Of a stretch of DNA of 64,000 nt, positions 41,000 to 51,359 are shown piece by piece. Both the position numbers and the translations under genes were made by a program. This DNA comes from Herbidospora sakaeratensis (GTDB taxonomy: Bacteria; Actinomycetota; Actinomycetes; Streptosporangiales; Streptosporangiaceae), in assembly GCF_001570525.1 (NCBI RefSeq), contig NZ_BBXC01000007.1, positions 733,364-797,363 of the forward strand. Reading direction: 5' to 3'. The notes below the pieces were generated by a model. The model did not search any database and was not told where the DNA came from. It was given only the letters and a program-made list of their open reading frames with translations. Each line of letters starts with the position of its first letter. The first letter of the stretch is position 1.

Positions 41000-42022
41000 T
41001 TACCGGCGGCTGGTCGACTCCCGGACGACCAGTTCCGGTTCGACCGTGCGGCGTTCGGAGGTGTCGTGGCCGACCATCCGGTTCAGCAGTAACTGGAACG
41101 CCTGCCGGCCGAGGGTGGCGAAGTTCTGCCGGACCGTCGTGAGCGGCGGCCAGAAGTGGGCCGCCTCCGGCACGTCGTCGTAGCCGACCACGCTGACGTC
41201 TTCGGGCACCCGGCGGCCGGCTTCGCGGAAGGCCCGCATCAGCCCCAGCGCCATCGGGTCGTTGGCCACGAACACCGCCGTCACCGACGGGTCGCGCGAC
41301 AACCGTTTGCCCTGTTCGTAGCCGCTGTTCGCGGACCAGTCGCCGGCCAGCGGCGGCGGGATCTCACGACCGCGCAGGGCGTGCCGCCAGCCCTGCATGC
41401 GGTTGTTGGCGTCGATCCAGTTGGCCGGGCCGCTCAGGTGGTGGACGGTCTCGTGCCCCAGTTCGAGCAGGTGCCGGGTGGCCCTGACCGCGCCGGCGTG
41501 GTGGTCGACCGCCACGGCCGGCACCGACAGGCGCTCGCCGCCGCCGACGTCGACCACCGGCAGGTCGGGCGGCAGGTCGCGCAGGCCGTCGGCGGCCGAC
41601 TCGTGGGGCACGATCACGATCACGCCGTCGACCGACTGCTGCCGCAGCCGGTCGACGCCCTCGGCGATCGACCGCCGGGTCATCGCCTCGAGACTGGCGA
41701 TGTTGACCAGGTAGTCGTGTTCGCGAGCGGCGCGCTCGATGGCGTAGAGGGTGGAGGCGGGGCCGTACAGAGTCGTGTCGAAACTCACCACTCCGAGCAC
41801 GCCCGAGCGGCCCGTCACGAGGGAACGGGCCGCGAAGTTGGGCCGGTAGCCGAGCTCCTGGACGGCCGCGAGGACCCGCGCGCGGGTCTCGGGGCGCACC
41901 TTCTCCGGAGCGTTGAGGACGCGGGAGACCGTCATCGCCGAGACGCCCGCGAGGCCGGCGACGTCTTCGAGAACGGCCGCTTTGGTGCGTTCGGCCGGCT
42001 CGCCGCCGGGGGAAGTGGTCAT
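41000..42022 (-). CDS. LacI-family repressor of the monosaccharide ABC operon
   Basis: A 340-residue LacI-type regulator: N-terminal helix-turn-helix (LEDVAGLAGVSAMTVSRVLN with the hinge ARSLVTGRSGVLGVV), then a periplasmic-binding-protein-like sugar domain ending in VVGYDDVPEAAHFWPPLTTV. It is the last gene of the CUT2 operon, 24 bases after the permease gene, so it is probably autoregulated. A 14-bp palindrome of LacI type lies at the operon promoter (46005-46018). ATG 42022 is used; TTG 42031 is in frame. Confidence 0.9.
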   Translation of the reverse strand: MTTSPGGEPAERTKAAVLEDVAGLAGVSAMTVSRVLNAPEKVRPETRARVLAAVQELGYRPNFAARSLVTGRSGVLGVVSFDTTLYGPASTLYAIERAAREHDYLVNIASLEAMTRRSIAEGVDRLRQQSVDGVIVIVPHESAADGLRDLPPDLPVVDVGGGERLSVPAVAVDHHAGAVRATRHLLELGHETVHHLSGPANWIDANNRMQGWRHALRGREIPPPLAGDWSANSGYEQGKRLSRDPSVTAVFVANDPMALGLMRAFREAGRRVPEDVSVVGYDDVPEAAHFWPPLTTVRQNFATLGRQAFQLLLNRMVGHDTSERRTVEPELVVRESTSRR

Positions 42023-42046
42023 GGGATCCAAGCCTATGACCTTGAC

Positions 42047-43294
42047 CTAACGGGCGGCACGCCGCTTGGCCCACACGTCGAACGCCACCGCCGCGAGCAG
42101 CACCACGCCCTTCACGAGCATGACGCGTTCACTCGGCGATCCGATGAGGGACATGCCGTTGTTGATCACACCCATGATGAGACCTCCCGTGATCGCGCCC
42201 ACGACCTTGCCGACGCCGCCCTGCACCGCCGCGCCGCCGATGAACGCCGCCGCGATGGCGTCGAGCTCGAAGGCGTTGCCGGCGGTCGGCCCGGCCTGGT
42301 TCAGCCGGCCCGCGAAGATGACCCCCGCCAGCGCGGCCAGCACGCCCATGTTGACGAAGATCCAGAACACCACCTGCTTGACCTTGATGCCCGAGAGCAC
42401 CGCCGCCTGCAGGTTGCCGCCGATGGCGTAGACCTGCCGCCCGAACACCGCCCGAGTCGTGACCAGCGAGTACGCCAGCACCAGCACGGCCAGCAGCACC
42501 AGCACCCAGGGAAGGTTGCGGAACCGGGCCAGCTGCACCACCACGAACATGATGACCGCGGCGGCCGTGACGATCTTCAGCAGGAACACCGGCAGCGGGT
42601 CGACGGCCTGGCGGTAGCCGAGCCGCGCGGTCCGGGTGCGCCACTGCGACAACGCCATGCCCCCGACGACGAGGACCCCGACGAGCAGCGAGAAGATGTC
42701 GGCCCCGCCGAGCACCCCCAGCCCGATGTTGCCGAAGTAGCCGTCGGTGAACCCGTTGGAAAGCGTCCGGACGGGGTCGGGGAAGGGGCCGATGCCCTGG
42801 TTGCCCAGCACGGTCAGCGTCAGCGCGCGGAACAGCAGCATGCCGGCGAGCGTGACGATGAAGGCCGGGATCCCGAAGTAGGCGATCCAGAAGCCCTGCC
42901 AGGCCCCGATGAGCCCGCCCGCGATGAGGGTGAGCACCAGCGCCACGGGCCACGGGATGCCGTAGTCGACCATCAGCACCGCGGCGATGGCGCCGGTGAC
43001 GGCGACCACCGACCCGACCGACAGGTCGATGTGCCCGGCGATGATGATCAGGATCATCCCGATCGACAGGATCAGGATGTAGGAGTTCTGGACGATGATG
43101 TTGGAGATGTTCTGCGGCTGGAGCAGCGCGCCCTCGGTCAGGATCGTGAACAGCACCACGATCAGCGCGAAGGCGATGTAGATCCCGCTCTGCCGGATGT
43201 TCAGCGAGACCCCGAAGACGGTGGTCCGGGCGGGGCCGGTCGACGGCGGCCCGGCGGGGGTGGGCGGGGCGGCGGCGGGGGAGACGCTGCTCAT
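42047..43294 (-). CDS. Monosaccharide ABC transporter permease (CUT2, MmsB-like)
   Basis: A 415-residue membrane protein, longer than RbsC-type permeases because of an insertion around residues 195-270, as in MmsB/XylH-type members. Key segments: IGMILIIIAGHIDLSVGSVVAV near the N-terminus, and AVLSGIKVKQVVFWIFVNMG. It forms the channel for the sugar delivered by the binding lipoprotein at 44879. A 37-base gap separates it from the ATPase gene. Confidence 0.92.
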   Translation of the reverse strand: MSSVSPAAAPPTPAGPPSTGPARTTVFGVSLNIRQSGIYIAFALIVVLFTILTEGALLQPQNISNIIVQNSYILILSIGMILIIIAGHIDLSVGSVVAVTGAIAAVLMVDYGIPWPVALVLTLIAGGLIGAWQGFWIAYFGIPAFIVTLAGMLLFRALTLTVLGNQGIGPFPDPVRTLSNGFTDGYFGNIGLGVLGGADIFSLLVGVLVVGGMALSQWRTRTARLGYRQAVDPLPVFLLKIVTAAAVIMFVVVQLARFRNLPWVLVLLAVLVLAYSLVTTRAVFGRQVYAIGGNLQAAVLSGIKVKQVVFWIFVNMGVLAALAGVIFAGRLNQAGPTAGNAFELDAIAAAFIGGAAVQGGVGKVVGAITGGLIMGVINNGMSLIGSPSERVMLVKGVVLLAAVAFDVWAKRRAAR

Positions 43295-43331
43295 CGGACC
43301 TCCAGGTGCGGGTCCAGGGCTCGGCAGTCGG

Positions 43332-44882
43332 TCATCGGGTTGCGTCCTTGGTGGTCAACGTGGTCATGAGTGTCATCAGGCGTTCCTGGGTGGCCTCGTG
43401 CCGGGGGAGTTCGCCGGTGATGTGGCCGGCCGACATGGTGTAGATGCGGTCGCACAGGCCCAGCAGTTCGGGCAGTTCCGACGAGATCACCAGCACCGCC
43501 TTGCCGCTGTCGGCGAGGCGGTTGATGATCGAGTAGATCTCGTACTTGGCGCCCACGTCGATGCCCCGGGTGGGCTCGTCGAGGATCAGGACGTCCGCGT
43601 CGGTGAAGATCCACTTCGACAGGACGACCTTCTGCTGGTTGCCGCCGCTCAGCTTCCCGGTGACGCTCAGCACGCTCGGGGCCTTGATGTTCATGTCGTG
43701 GCGGTAGCCCTCGGCGACGCGGTACTCCTCGTTGTCGTCCACCCAGCCGCGCCGTGCCAGCCGGCCGAGGTCGGCGGCGGAGATGTTGCGTTTGATGTCC
43801 TCGATCAGGTTCAGCCCGTAGCGCTTGCGGTCCTCGGTCGCGTAGGCGATGCCGTGGCCGATCGCGTCGCGGACGTTCCTGATCTCCACCTGCTTGCCGT
43901 CGCGGTAGACCCGGCCCGAGACGTCGACGCCGTACGACCGGCCGAAGACGCTCATCGCGAGTTCGGTGCGGCCCGCACCCATCAGCCCGGCCAGGCCGAC
44001 GATCTCGCCGTGCCGTACCGAGAGAGCGGCGTTCGAGACCACCACGCGGTCGCGCTGGACGGGGGAGTGCACGGTCCAGTCCTCGATCCGGAACGCCTCC
44101 TCGCCGATCGACGGCTCGTGCGGCGGGTAGCGGTGCTCCAGGTCGCGGCCGACCATGCCCGAGATGATGCGGTCCTCGGTGACGTCGTCGGCGTCCATGT
44201 CGAGCGTCTCGATCGAGCGGCCGTCGCGCAGGATGGTGACCCGGTCGGCGATCGCGGCGATCTCGTTCAGCTTGTGCGAGATGATCACGCAGGTGATGCC
44301 CTCGGCCCGCAGGCCGCGCAGCAGGTCGAGCAGGTGCGCCGAGTCCTCGTCGTTCAGCGCGGCCGTGGGCTCGTCGAGGATGAGCAGCCGCACCTCCTTC
44401 GACAGGGCCTTGGCGATCTCGACGAGCTGCTGCTTGCCGACGCCGATGTCCGAGACCGTGGTGACCGGGTTCTCGGGCAGCCCCACCCGGTCGAGCAGGG
44501 TCTGCGCCTCGTGGTTGGTGCGGTTCCAGTCGATCAGGCCGCGCCGCGAGCGCTCGTTGCCCAGGAAGATGTTCTCCGCGATCGACAACTGCGGGCAGAG
44601 CGCCAGCTCCTGGTGGATGATGACGATGCCCCGCTGCTCGCTGTCGCGGATGCCGGCGAACCGGCACTCCTGGCCGTCGAAGGAGATCTCCCCCTCGTAC
44701 GAGCCGTGCGGGTACACCCCCGACAGCACCTTCATCAGCGTCGACTTCCCGGCGCCGTTCTCGCCGCAGATGGCGTGGATCTCACCCCGGCGCACGGACA
44801 GGTTCACGTCCTGGAGCGCCCGTACGCCGGGGAAGGTCTTGGTGATCTCCTGCATGCGCAGGATGTCGCCCTGGGATGTCAT
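43332..44882 (-). CDS. Monosaccharide ABC transporter ATP-binding protein (CUT2, MmsA-like)
   Basis: A 516-residue fusion of two ABC domains. The first is complete: Walker [11 protein letters not shown]-loop [13 protein letters not shown], and [11 protein letters not shown]. The second has a degenerate Walker A (GLMGAGRTE) but keeps LSGGNQQKV and [13 protein letters not shown], which is normal for the RbsA/XylG/MmsA family. Its start overlaps the stop of the binding-protein gene by 4 bases. The substrate is a pentose or hexose; the MmsA/ChvE-type set suggests xylose, arabinose, glucose or galactose. Confidence 0.93.
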   Translation of the reverse strand: MTSQGDILRMQEITKTFPGVRALQDVNLSVRRGEIHAICGENGAGKSTLMKVLSGVYPHGSYEGEISFDGQECRFAGIRDSEQRGIVIIHQELALCPQLSIAENIFLGNERSRRGLIDWNRTNHEAQTLLDRVGLPENPVTTVSDIGVGKQQLVEIAKALSKEVRLLILDEPTAALNDEDSAHLLDLLRGLRAEGITCVIISHKLNEIAAIADRVTILRDGRSIETLDMDADDVTEDRIISGMVGRDLEHRYPPHEPSIGEEAFRIEDWTVHSPVQRDRVVVSNAALSVRHGEIVGLAGLMGAGRTELAMSVFGRSYGVDVSGRVYRDGKQVEIRNVRDAIGHGIAYATEDRKRYGLNLIEDIKRNISAADLGRLARRGWVDDNEEYRVAEGYRHDMNIKAPSVLSVTGKLSGGNQQKVVLSKWIFTDADVLILDEPTRGIDVGAKYEIYSIINRLADSGKAVLVISSELPELLGLCDRIYTMSAGHITGELPRHEATQERLMTLMTTLTTKDATR

Positions 44883-45994
44883 TGCAGTTCGGAGGCCTCG
44901 TAGTAGCCGGAGTCGACGAGCGTCTGGGTGTTGGACTTGTCGACGATGACCGGGTCGAGCAGGTAGGACGGGACCACCTTGTTGCCGTTCTCGTAGTCGG
45001 TCGTGTTGTTGACCTCCGGCTTGCCGCCCTTCAGGACGGCGTCGGTCATCTTCACGGTCACGTCGGCGAGCTGGCGGGTGTCCTTGTAGATCGTCGAGTA
45101 CTGCTCGTCGGCGAGGATCGACTTGACCGAGGCGAGCTCGGCGTCCTGGCCCGTGACCACAGGGTACGGCTGCTCAGAGGTGCCGTAACCGCTGGACTTC
45201 AGGGCCGACAGGATGCCGATCGACAGGCCGTCGTAGGGGGAGAGCACGCCGTCGACGTGGTCGCCGCCGCTGTAGGTCTTGGTGAGGATGTCCTCCATGC
45301 GCTTCTGCGCGGTCGCCGGGTCCCAGCGCAGGATCGCGACCGTCTTGAAGTCGGTCTGCGTGCTCTTGACGTTCAGGACCTTCTTGTCGATGTACGGCTG
45401 GAGGACCGACATCGCGCCGTTGAAGAAGAACGTCGCGTTGTTGTCGTCGGGCGACCCGGCGAACAGCTCGATGTTCAGCGGACCCTTCGTCGAGTCGTCC
45501 ACCTTCAGGCCCGCGAGGAGCGAGGTGGCCTGCTGGACGCCGACCTTGAAGTTGTCGAAGGTGGCGTAGTAGTCGACGTTGGGGGAGTTGCGGATCAGCC
45601 GGTCGTAGGCGATGACCGGGATCTTCTTGTCGGCCGCCTGCTGGAGCTGCGTGGTGATGGCGGTACCGTCGATGGAGGCCACGATCAGGAGCTTGGCGCC
45701 CTTGGTGATCTGGTTCTCGATCTGGTTGATCTGGGTGGGGATGTCGTTCTCGGCGTACTGGAGGTCGACCTGGTAACCGAGCTTCTCCAGCCCCGCCTTG
45801 ACGTTCTCACCGTCGGAGATCCAGCGCTCCGACGACTTCGTGGGCATCGTCACACCGACGAGGGCGCCCGCGGGGCCGGCGGCGGCCGACTGCGAGGCTT
45901 CCGCGTCAACGGTCTTCTGGGTGGATCCGCACGCGGCCAGGGCAGTGGCCATGAGTAGAGCGGCGGCGATCCGGGGGAATCTCACGTGCGTCAT
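44879..45994 (-). CDS. Monosaccharide-binding lipoprotein (ChvE-like)
   Basis: A 371-residue periplasmic-binding-type protein with lipobox LAACGS (Cys22). The mature domain starts [20 protein letters not shown] and contains [20 protein letters not shown] and [23 protein letters not shown], as in ChvE/MmsE multiple-sugar-binding proteins. It is the first gene of a four-gene operon. A promoter with a LacI-type palindrome lies directly upstream; the predicted transcription start falls at or next to the ATG, so the mRNA may be leaderless. Confidence 0.92.
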   Translation of the reverse strand: MTHVRFPRIAAALLMATALAACGSTQKTVDAEASQSAAAGPAGALVGVTMPTKSSERWISDGENVKAGLEKLGYQVDLQYAENDIPTQINQIENQITKGAKLLIVASIDGTAITTQLQQAADKKIPVIAYDRLIRNSPNVDYYATFDNFKVGVQQATSLLAGLKVDDSTKGPLNIELFAGSPDDNNATFFFNGAMSVLQPYIDKKVLNVKSTQTDFKTVAILRWDPATAQKRMEDILTKTYSGGDHVDGVLSPYDGLSIGILSALKSSGYGTSEQPYPVVTGQDAELASVKSILADEQYSTIYKDTRQLADVTVKMTDAVLKGGKPEVNNTTDYENGNKVVPSYLLDPVIVDKSNTQTLVDSGYYEASELQ

Positions 45995-46004
45995 GCGAAG
46001 ACTG

Positions 46005-46029
46005 TTATCGCTAACATAAAACGTGTCAA
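46005..46029 (-). promoter_or_regulatory. CUT2 operon promoter and LacI-type operator
   Basis: TGTTATCGCTAACA (46005-46018) is a palindrome with 5-bp TGTTA/TAACA arms and a central CG, typical of LacI-family operators. On the minus strand TTGACA (46024-46029) lies 16 bases from TAACAG, giving a -35/-10 pair with the operator between and over them. The ATG follows 11 bases after the operator. Confidence 0.65.
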
Positions 46030-46135
46030 TAGCTCGTTATGAAACCGAGTCAACGGGATGGGAGCGTTACCATCCCTTGATCGCCGCTGGGACGGCTGCT
46101 ACAACCGGCGGAACCCCCGAGAAATACGGTGTTCC

Positions 46136-47026
46136 GTGCAACAGTCGATCCTCACCACCGTCGCGCTGCCCGCCGCCCTCGCGCTCATCATGTTCGGGCT
46201 GGGCCTGTCCCTCACGATCCGCGACTTCGCCGACGTCGCCACCCGCCCCAAGGCGGTCGTGATCGCCCTGGTCGCCCAGGTGCTGATCCTGCCGGCCGTC
46301 TGCTTCGGCCTGGTCGTCCTGTTCGACCTCGAACCCCTGCTCGCGGTCGGCATGATGCTGCTGGCCGCCTCGCCCGGCGGCACCACCGCCAACCTCTACA
46401 GCCACCTGTTCGGCGGCGACGTCGCCCTCAACGTGACGCTGACCGCGGTCAACTCCGTGCTGGCCGCCTTCACCCTGCCGCTCGTGGTCAACCTGTCGAT
46501 CGGCCACTTCGTCGAGGGCGGCGCCGAGCTCGGCCTCCAGGCCGACAAGGTCCTCCAGGTGTTCGCGCTGGTCCTGATCCCGGTCGTGATCGGCATGCTG
46601 GTGCGCGCCTGGAAACGGTCGTTCGCCGACCGCGCCGACAAACCGGTCCGCATCGCCTCGGCGATCGTGCTGGCCGCCGTCATCGTCGGCGCGATCGTGC
46701 AGGAGCGCGAGCGGCTGCTCGACCACCTCGCCTCGGTCGGCCTGGTCGCGGTGCTGTTCTCGGCGATCAGCCTGACCGTCGGCTACTGGCTGCCGCGCCT
46801 GTTCCGGGTCGAACGCCGCCAGGCCATCGCCTCGGGCATGGAGATCGGCATCCACAACAGCACCCTGGCCATCACGATCGCCCTCAGCCCGACCCTGCTG
46901 AACAACTCGGCGATGTCGATCCCGCCCGCCGTCTACGGCGTGCTGATGTTCGGCACCACCCTGGTCTTCGGCTACGCCGTCAGGGATTCGTCCAGATCCG
47001 GGCCAGCGTCGCCGGAAAGGGGATGA
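46136..47026 (+). CDS. Bile acid:sodium symporter-family transporter
   Basis: A 296-residue membrane protein of the BASS family with about nine or ten helices. Characteristic segments are [51 protein letters not shown] and the C-terminal [17 protein letters not shown], which carry the crossover motifs for sodium and substrate. The transported organic anion is unknown. The chosen GTG 46136 has only a weak ribosome binding site. The 3' end overlaps the convergent methyltransferase gene by 47 bases. Confidence 0.88.
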   Translation: MQQSILTTVALPAALALIMFGLGLSLTIRDFADVATRPKAVVIALVAQVLILPAVCFGLVVLFDLEPLLAVGMMLLAASPGGTTANLYSHLFGGDVALNVTLTAVNSVLAAFTLPLVVNLSIGHFVEGGAELGLQADKVLQVFALVLIPVVIGMLVRAWKRSFADRADKPVRIASAIVLAAVIVGAIVQERERLLDHLASVGLVAVLFSAISLTVGYWLPRLFRVERRQAIASGMEIGIHNSTLAITIALSPTLLNNSAMSIPPAVYGVLMFGTTLVFGYAVRDSSRSGPASPERG

Positions 47027-47720
47027 CCTCGGGCTCCGACAGCAGCTCGCGCAACCGCCGGTCGAACTCGGGCAGCCGCGCGCCGAAGCGGTGCCGGGTC
47101 GAGCTCGACATCGAGTAGACCTCCGCGACCCGGGTCTCCGGGTCGCGGGTCAGGGTGTCGGCCGTCCGCATGCTCAGCCGCTTGGGGCCCGGCCAGCCCG
47201 CCGCCGCGATGATCTCCTCCTCGTCGCCGAGCCTCGGCACCCGGTATTCGCCGAGGAACTCGGTGATCAGCTCCTTCACCCGCGGCGGGATGCGGCCGGG
47301 CCGGTGCATCTCGGAGACCAGCACCAGATGGCCGCCGGGCCGGACGAAGGTCCGCAACCGGGCGGCCATCAGCGCCCGGTCGGTCCAGTGGAACGACCGC
47401 CCGAACACCGCCGCGTCGAGCTCGCCCGGCTCGAACGCCAGGTCTTCGGCCCGTGCCCGGAGCCAGGTGACCGACGGGTCGCGGCGGCGGCCCCGCGCCA
47501 GCATGTCGGGGTCGGGGTCGACGCCGACCACCCGTCCGCAGAAGGGCGCCAGCGCGACCGCGAGCAGCCCCGGCCCGCACCCGATGTCGGCCACCACCGA
47601 CGCGGGGCCGAGGCCCAGCTCCTTGGCCAGCACCTCGGGCAGCTGGGCGGCGTAGGGGAGGCGGCCGAGCTCGTAGTAGTCGGCGGCGCCCTTGAACAGG
47701 TCGTCATCCCGCGGGGGCAC
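46980..47720 (-). CDS. Class I SAM-dependent methyltransferase
   Basis: A 246-residue methyltransferase. Motif I is [18 protein letters not shown], followed by [15 protein letters not shown] and [15 protein letters not shown], the layout of the UbiE/methyltransf_11 group. The substrate is unknown. GTG 47720 is preferred because AAGGAGG lies seven bases upstream; ATG 47753 is in frame without such a site. It is divergent from the mycothiol dehydrogenase gene, with about 45 bases between them. Confidence 0.88.
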   Translation of the reverse strand: MPPRDDDLFKGAADYYELGRLPYAAQLPEVLAKELGLGPASVVADIGCGPGLLAVALAPFCGRVVGVDPDPDMLARGRRRDPSVTWLRARAEDLAFEPGELDAAVFGRSFHWTDRALMAARLRTFVRPGGHLVLVSEMHRPGRIPPRVKELITEFLGEYRVPRLGDEEEIIAAAGWPGPKRLSMRTADTLTRDPETRVAEVYSMSSSTRHRFGARLPEFDRRLRELLSEPEVIPFPATLARIWTNP

Positions 47721-47765
47721 GGCGTCCTCCTTCCGGTCGGAGATCCAGTCCATCACAATCGGTCC

Positions 47766-48854
47766 ATGACACACGAAGTACGCGGCGTGGTGGCCCGGGC
47801 CAAGGGCGCCCCGGTGACGCTGGAGACGATTCTCGTGCCCGACCCGGGCCCGGGCGAGGCGCTGGTCAAGGTGCAGGCGTGCGGCGTCTGCCACACCGAC
47901 CTGCACTACCGCGAAGGCGCGATCAACGACGACTTCCCGTTCCTGCTCGGCCACGAGGCCGCCGGCGTCGTCGAGGCGGTCGGCGAAGGCGTCACCGAGG
48001 TCGCGCCCGGCGACTTCGTGATCCTGAACTGGCGCGCCGTCTGCGGCCAGTGCCGCGCCTGCCTGCGCGGCCGGCCCTGGTACTGCTTCAACACCCACAA
48101 CGCCACCCAGAAGATGACCCTCGCCGACGGCACCGTGTTGTCCCCGGCGCTGGGCATCGGCGCGTTCGCCGACAAGACCCTCGTGGCCGCCGGGCAGTGC
48201 ACCAAGGTCGACCCGGCCGCCGGCGCGGCCGTGGCGGGCCTGCTGGGCTGCGGCGTCATGGCGGGCTTCGGCGCGGCGATGAACACCGGCAACGTCGGCC
48301 GGGGCGACTCGGTCGCGGTCATCGGGGCCGGCGGCGTCGGCATCGCGGCGGTCATGGGCGCCCGGCTGGCGGGGGCCGCGAAGATCATCGCGGTCGACAT
48401 CGACGGCCGCAAGCTCGAATGGGCGAAGAACCTCGGCGCGACCCACACGGTCGACTCCTCCTCGGCCGACGCCGTCGAGGCCATCCGCGACCTGACCGGC
48501 GGCCACGGCGCCGACGTCGTGATCGACGCGGTCGGCATCCCGAAGACGTACGAGCAGGCCTTCTACGCCCGCGACCTGGCCGGCACCGTGGTGCTCGTCG
48601 GCGTGCCGTCGCCGGAGATGCGCCTGGACCTGCCGCTCCTCGACGTGTTCGGCCGAGGCGGCGCGCTCAAGTCGTCGTGGTACGGCGACTGCCTGCCCAC
48701 CCGCGACTTCCCGATGCTGATCGACCTGCACCTCCAGGGCCGCATCGACCTGGCGGCGTTCGTGTCGGAGGAGATCCCGCTCGACGGGGTCGAGGCCGCG
48801 TTCGAGAAGATGCACCACGGCGACGTGCTCCGGTCCGTGGTGGTCTGGAAGTGA
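47766..48854 (+). CDS. mscR: S-(hydroxymethyl)mycothiol dehydrogenase
   Basis: A 362-residue zinc-dependent class III alcohol dehydrogenase. Catalytic zinc ligands are in CGVCHTD (39-45) and GHEAAG; the structural zinc site is [15 protein letters not shown]; the NAD-binding motif is GAGGVG. Details such as [14 protein letters not shown] match MscR, the mycothiol-dependent formaldehyde/nitrosothiol dehydrogenase of actinobacteria. It oxidises the formaldehyde-mycothiol adduct to S-formylmycothiol. The stop overlaps the start of a metallo-beta-lactamase-fold gene, as in mycobacteria. Confidence 0.9.
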   Translation: MTHEVRGVVARAKGAPVTLETILVPDPGPGEALVKVQACGVCHTDLHYREGAINDDFPFLLGHEAAGVVEAVGEGVTEVAPGDFVILNWRAVCGQCRACLRGRPWYCFNTHNATQKMTLADGTVLSPALGIGAFADKTLVAAGQCTKVDPAAGAAVAGLLGCGVMAGFGAAMNTGNVGRGDSVAVIGAGGVGIAAVMGARLAGAAKIIAVDIDGRKLEWAKNLGATHTVDSSSADAVEAIRDLTGGHGADVVIDAVGIPKTYEQAFYARDLAGTVVLVGVPSPEMRLDLPLLDVFGRGGALKSSWYGDCLPTRDFPMLIDLHLQGRIDLAAFVSEEIPLDGVEAAFEKMHHGDVLRSVVVWK

Positions 48855-49447
48855 CCCGGATCGACCACGCCGTCACCTCGGGCACCTTCAGCCTCGACGG
48901 CCAGACCTTCGACGTCGACAACAACGTGTGGGTGCTCGGCGACGACGCCGAGTGCGTCGTGTTCGACGCGCCCCACGACGTCGACGCGATCCTGAAGGTC
49001 GTCGCCGGCCGCCGGGTGACGGCGATCCTGGCCACCCACGCCCACGACGACCACGTCCGGCAGGCCCCGGCGCTGGCCGAGGCGACCGGCGCGCCGATCC
49101 TGCTCCACCCCGACGACCTGCCGGTGTGGCGGCTCACCCACCTCGACCGCGCCCCCGACGGCGAACTGGCCGACGGGCAGACGATCGAGGTGGGCGGCAC
49201 GACCCTGACGGTCCTGCACACGCCGGGGCACGCGCCCGGGGCGTGCTGCTTCCACGCGCCCGAACTGGGGGTCGTCTTCACCGGCGACACCCTGTTCCAG
49301 GGCGGGCCGGGGGCGACGGGCCGGTCGTTCTCCGACCACGACACGATCGTGGCGTCGATCAGGGAGAGGCTGCTGACCCTGCCCCCGGAGACCGTCGTGA
49401 AGACGGGCCACGGCCCCGACACGACGATCGAGGCCGAACGTTTCTGA
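48851..49447 (+). CDS. Metallo-beta-lactamase-fold hydrolase coupled to mscR
   Basis: A 198-residue MBL-fold enzyme. The metal motif is THAHDDHV, with further ligands in [26 protein letters not shown] and GHGPDT. It is of the glyoxalase II-like type. Translation begins at GTG within the GTGA that ends mscR, so the two are coupled; the natural inference is hydrolysis of S-formylmycothiol to formate and mycothiol, which is not proved by sequence. Confidence 0.88.
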   Translation: MTRIDHAVTSGTFSLDGQTFDVDNNVWVLGDDAECVVFDAPHDVDAILKVVAGRRVTAILATHAHDDHVRQAPALAEATGAPILLHPDDLPVWRLTHLDRAPDGELADGQTIEVGGTTLTVLHTPGHAPGACCFHAPELGVVFTGDTLFQGGPGATGRSFSDHDTIVASIRERLLTLPPETVVKTGHGPDTTIEAERF

Positions 49448-49451
49448 CGGG

Positions 49452-50204
49452 TCAGCACAGACTCCGGGTGTTCACCGGGCCGACGTCCTGCGGCACGTCC
49501 GCGGTCGGCCCGGCCAGCAGCAGCGCCGTGCCGGCCGACCACATGACGCCGTCGTGGACGAACCAGTCGTCCTCGGCGACTCCGCCGGCGGCCGTCACGT
49601 CGGTGACGCCCTTCTCCGCCAGCAGCGCCTTCACCGCGCCGAAGCGCAGGCGGCGGAAGTCGACGCAGTGCAGCGGCTCGCCGGGGGCGTCGATCTGGCC
49701 GGGCATGGCATACCGCTCACCGGCCGCCGCCTCCCGGCCGAGCCTGATGTCGATCCCGCCCGGTTGCCCGGCCTCGATGCGCAGGGCGACGACGCAGTCG
49801 GTGAGGACGCAGTCGCCCTCCTTGGTGAGGAGGCCGACCTGCCCGCCGACGGGGATCGCGGTGCCGACGAGGCTGGGCGCGGCCGGGACCGTCCGCAGGG
49901 TCACGTCGAGGCCGACGCCGCGCAGCAGGTTCCCGTAGGTCTCCGGGTCGGCGGTCAGGTCGTTGACGGTGACCACGTAGGCGTTGCCGTCGCGGCGGAT
50001 GTCGAGGGCCGCCGCCGGGCTGGGCCAGGCCGCCCAGGTGACGGCCGCGGCGGTGGCGGCGGCGACCGGCACGGCCATCCGGGCGCGGCGGCGTCTCGGC
50101 GTGGGGAGCGTCTTGACCGCCTCCAGGAGCGCGAGGGCGCCTGGCGTGATCGGGGCGTCGTCACGCGCGGGGTTGATCCGCGCCACCATCTCGTCGACGT
50201 TCAT
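49452..50204 (-). CDS. Membrane protein paired with an ECF sigma factor
   Basis: A 250-residue protein: a cytoplasmic N-terminus (MNVDEMVARINPARDD), one transmembrane segment at about 45-65 (VPVAAATAAAVTWAAW), and an extracytoplasmic domain with two pairs of Cys. The arrangement and its ATGA overlap with the upstream sigma gene suggest a regulatory partner of that sigma, like the CU044_5270-type proteins often found beside actinobacterial sigma factors. It lacks a recognisable zinc anti-sigma motif. Confidence 0.75.
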   Translation of the reverse strand: MNVDEMVARINPARDDAPITPGALALLEAVKTLPTPRRRRARMAVPVAAATAAAVTWAAWPSPAAALDIRRDGNAYVVTVNDLTADPETYGNLLRGVGLDVTLRTVPAAPSLVGTAIPVGGQVGLLTKEGDCVLTDCVVALRIEAGQPGGIDIRLGREAAAGERYAMPGQIDAPGEPLHCVDFRRLRFGAVKALLAEKGVTDVTAAGGVAEDDWFVHDGVMWSAGTALLLAGPTADVPQDVGPVNTRSLC

Positions 50205-50728
50205 GAGTGTCCTTTCGCGAGGGATCCGGCGCGGGAGCCGTACCGGGACAGGTCGAGGTCGGCCGCGGCGAGCAGCCGGGCGAGGCGTTTCCTGGCGCGG
50301 TGGAGGCGCACCCGGGCGACCCCCTGCGGGCAGCCGAGCACCGTCGCGATCTCGGCGGTGGTCAGGCCCTCCCATCCGGCCAGGGAGAGCACCTCGCGGT
50401 CGAGGTCGCTGAGCTGGGCGAAGGCGGCGCGCACGGCGTCGGGGTCGTCGTCGGGCTCCGGGTGTGGCCGGGTGGCCAGTTCGCCGCGCAGCCGTTCGGC
50501 CAGGGCGGTGTGCCGGTGGTCGGCCCGCCGCTGGTTGGCCAGCACCCGGCGGGCCACCCCGAACAACCACAGACGGGCCTCGGCGGGGATCGTGTCGCGT
50601 TTGCGCCAGGCGGTGGCGAAGGTCTCGGCTATCGCGTCGGCGGCGTCGTCGGGTAACGCCGCGCGGCGCCTGATGTAGCCCATCACCGCCGGGTAATGGG
50701 TCAGGTAGAACTCGTCGAATGCCGTCAC
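50201..50728 (-). CDS. ECF sigma factor
   Basis: A 175-residue sigma-70 family ECF factor: region 2 (YLTHYPAVMGYIRRRAALPDDAADAIAETFATAWRK), then a linker, and region 4 (LSDLDREVLSLAGWEGLTTAEIATVLGCPQGVARVRLHRARKRL). The start is GTG 50728 with no ribosome binding site, so a leaderless message is possible. It is coupled to a membrane protein that may restrain it. Confidence 0.88.
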   Translation of the reverse strand: MTAFDEFYLTHYPAVMGYIRRRAALPDDAADAIAETFATAWRKRDTIPAEARLWLFGVARRVLANQRRADHRHTALAERLRGELATRPHPEPDDDPDAVRAAFAQLSDLDREVLSLAGWEGLTTAEIATVLGCPQGVARVRLHRARKRLARLLAAADLDLSRYGSRAGSLAKGHS

Positions 50729-50759
50729 GATGAGGTAAGTGTCCGGCTCCCGGCGGAAG

Positions 50760-51257
50760 TTACAGGACGGACGCCGTGACGCCCGCGATCGCCAGCAGCA
50801 GCCCGCCTGCCGACAGCGCCGCCCCCGCGACGGCCGCGACGCGGCGGCCCGGGAGGCGGGCCCAGTACATGAGCACATAGGGCAGGAAGCCCAGACCGCC
50901 CAGCCCGACCCCCGCCAGGCTCAGCGCCGCCAGCACGCCCTTGGTCCCCGTCGGCACCGCCCGGTCGCCCTCGGGGGTGAGCTGGGCCGGGGTGACCTCG
51001 CCCGCCTCGGAGTCGGGGGAGGCGTGGACCGCGATCGACGGGCCGCCCGACGCGGGGGCGAAGACGCCGTCGCAGTCGTAGCGGCCCTGGCCCAGGGTCA
51101 CGCACGACGTCACGGTCAGCGTGCCGGGGGTGCCCTCCTGGCCGGTGGCCAGCGACAACGACGGGACCGAGCCGTAGATGGACAGGCCGCAGACGGCGAG
51201 CCAGCACAGGATCAGGATGATCTTGCCGATGGGGCCGGGGCCGGGAGTCTTGCTCAT
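50760..51257 (-). CDS. Hypothetical membrane protein
   Basis: A 165-residue protein with an N-terminal transmembrane segment (KIILILCWLAVCGLSIYG), an extracytoplasmic domain of about 70 residues with a Cys pair (TSCVTLGQGRYDCDG), and two more hydrophobic segments at the C-terminus. I do not recognise the family. It lies upstream of the sigma gene on the same strand, separated by 31 bases. Confidence 0.75.
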   Translation of the reverse strand: MSKTPGPGPIGKIILILCWLAVCGLSIYGSVPSLSLATGQEGTPGTLTVTSCVTLGQGRYDCDGVFAPASGGPSIAVHASPDSEAGEVTPAQLTPEGDRAVPTGTKGVLAALSLAGVGLGGLGFLPYVLMYWARLPGRRVAAVAGAALSAGGLLLAIAGVTASVL

Positions 51258-51359
51258 GTGGCCCAGTTTGTCGGGGACGACTTGTACTGGTCTTGTAACG
51301 TACTTTGCCCCAGAAAGTATGATCTTGGCGTCCCGGACTTTTCCGTACAGGGAGCCGAA

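Noticed and set aside
51282-51298. Two CTTGTA direct repeats before the DUF574 gene as activator sites
   Set aside because: Only two short copies occur; the second overlaps the likely -35 region. The evidence is too weak to annotate separately.
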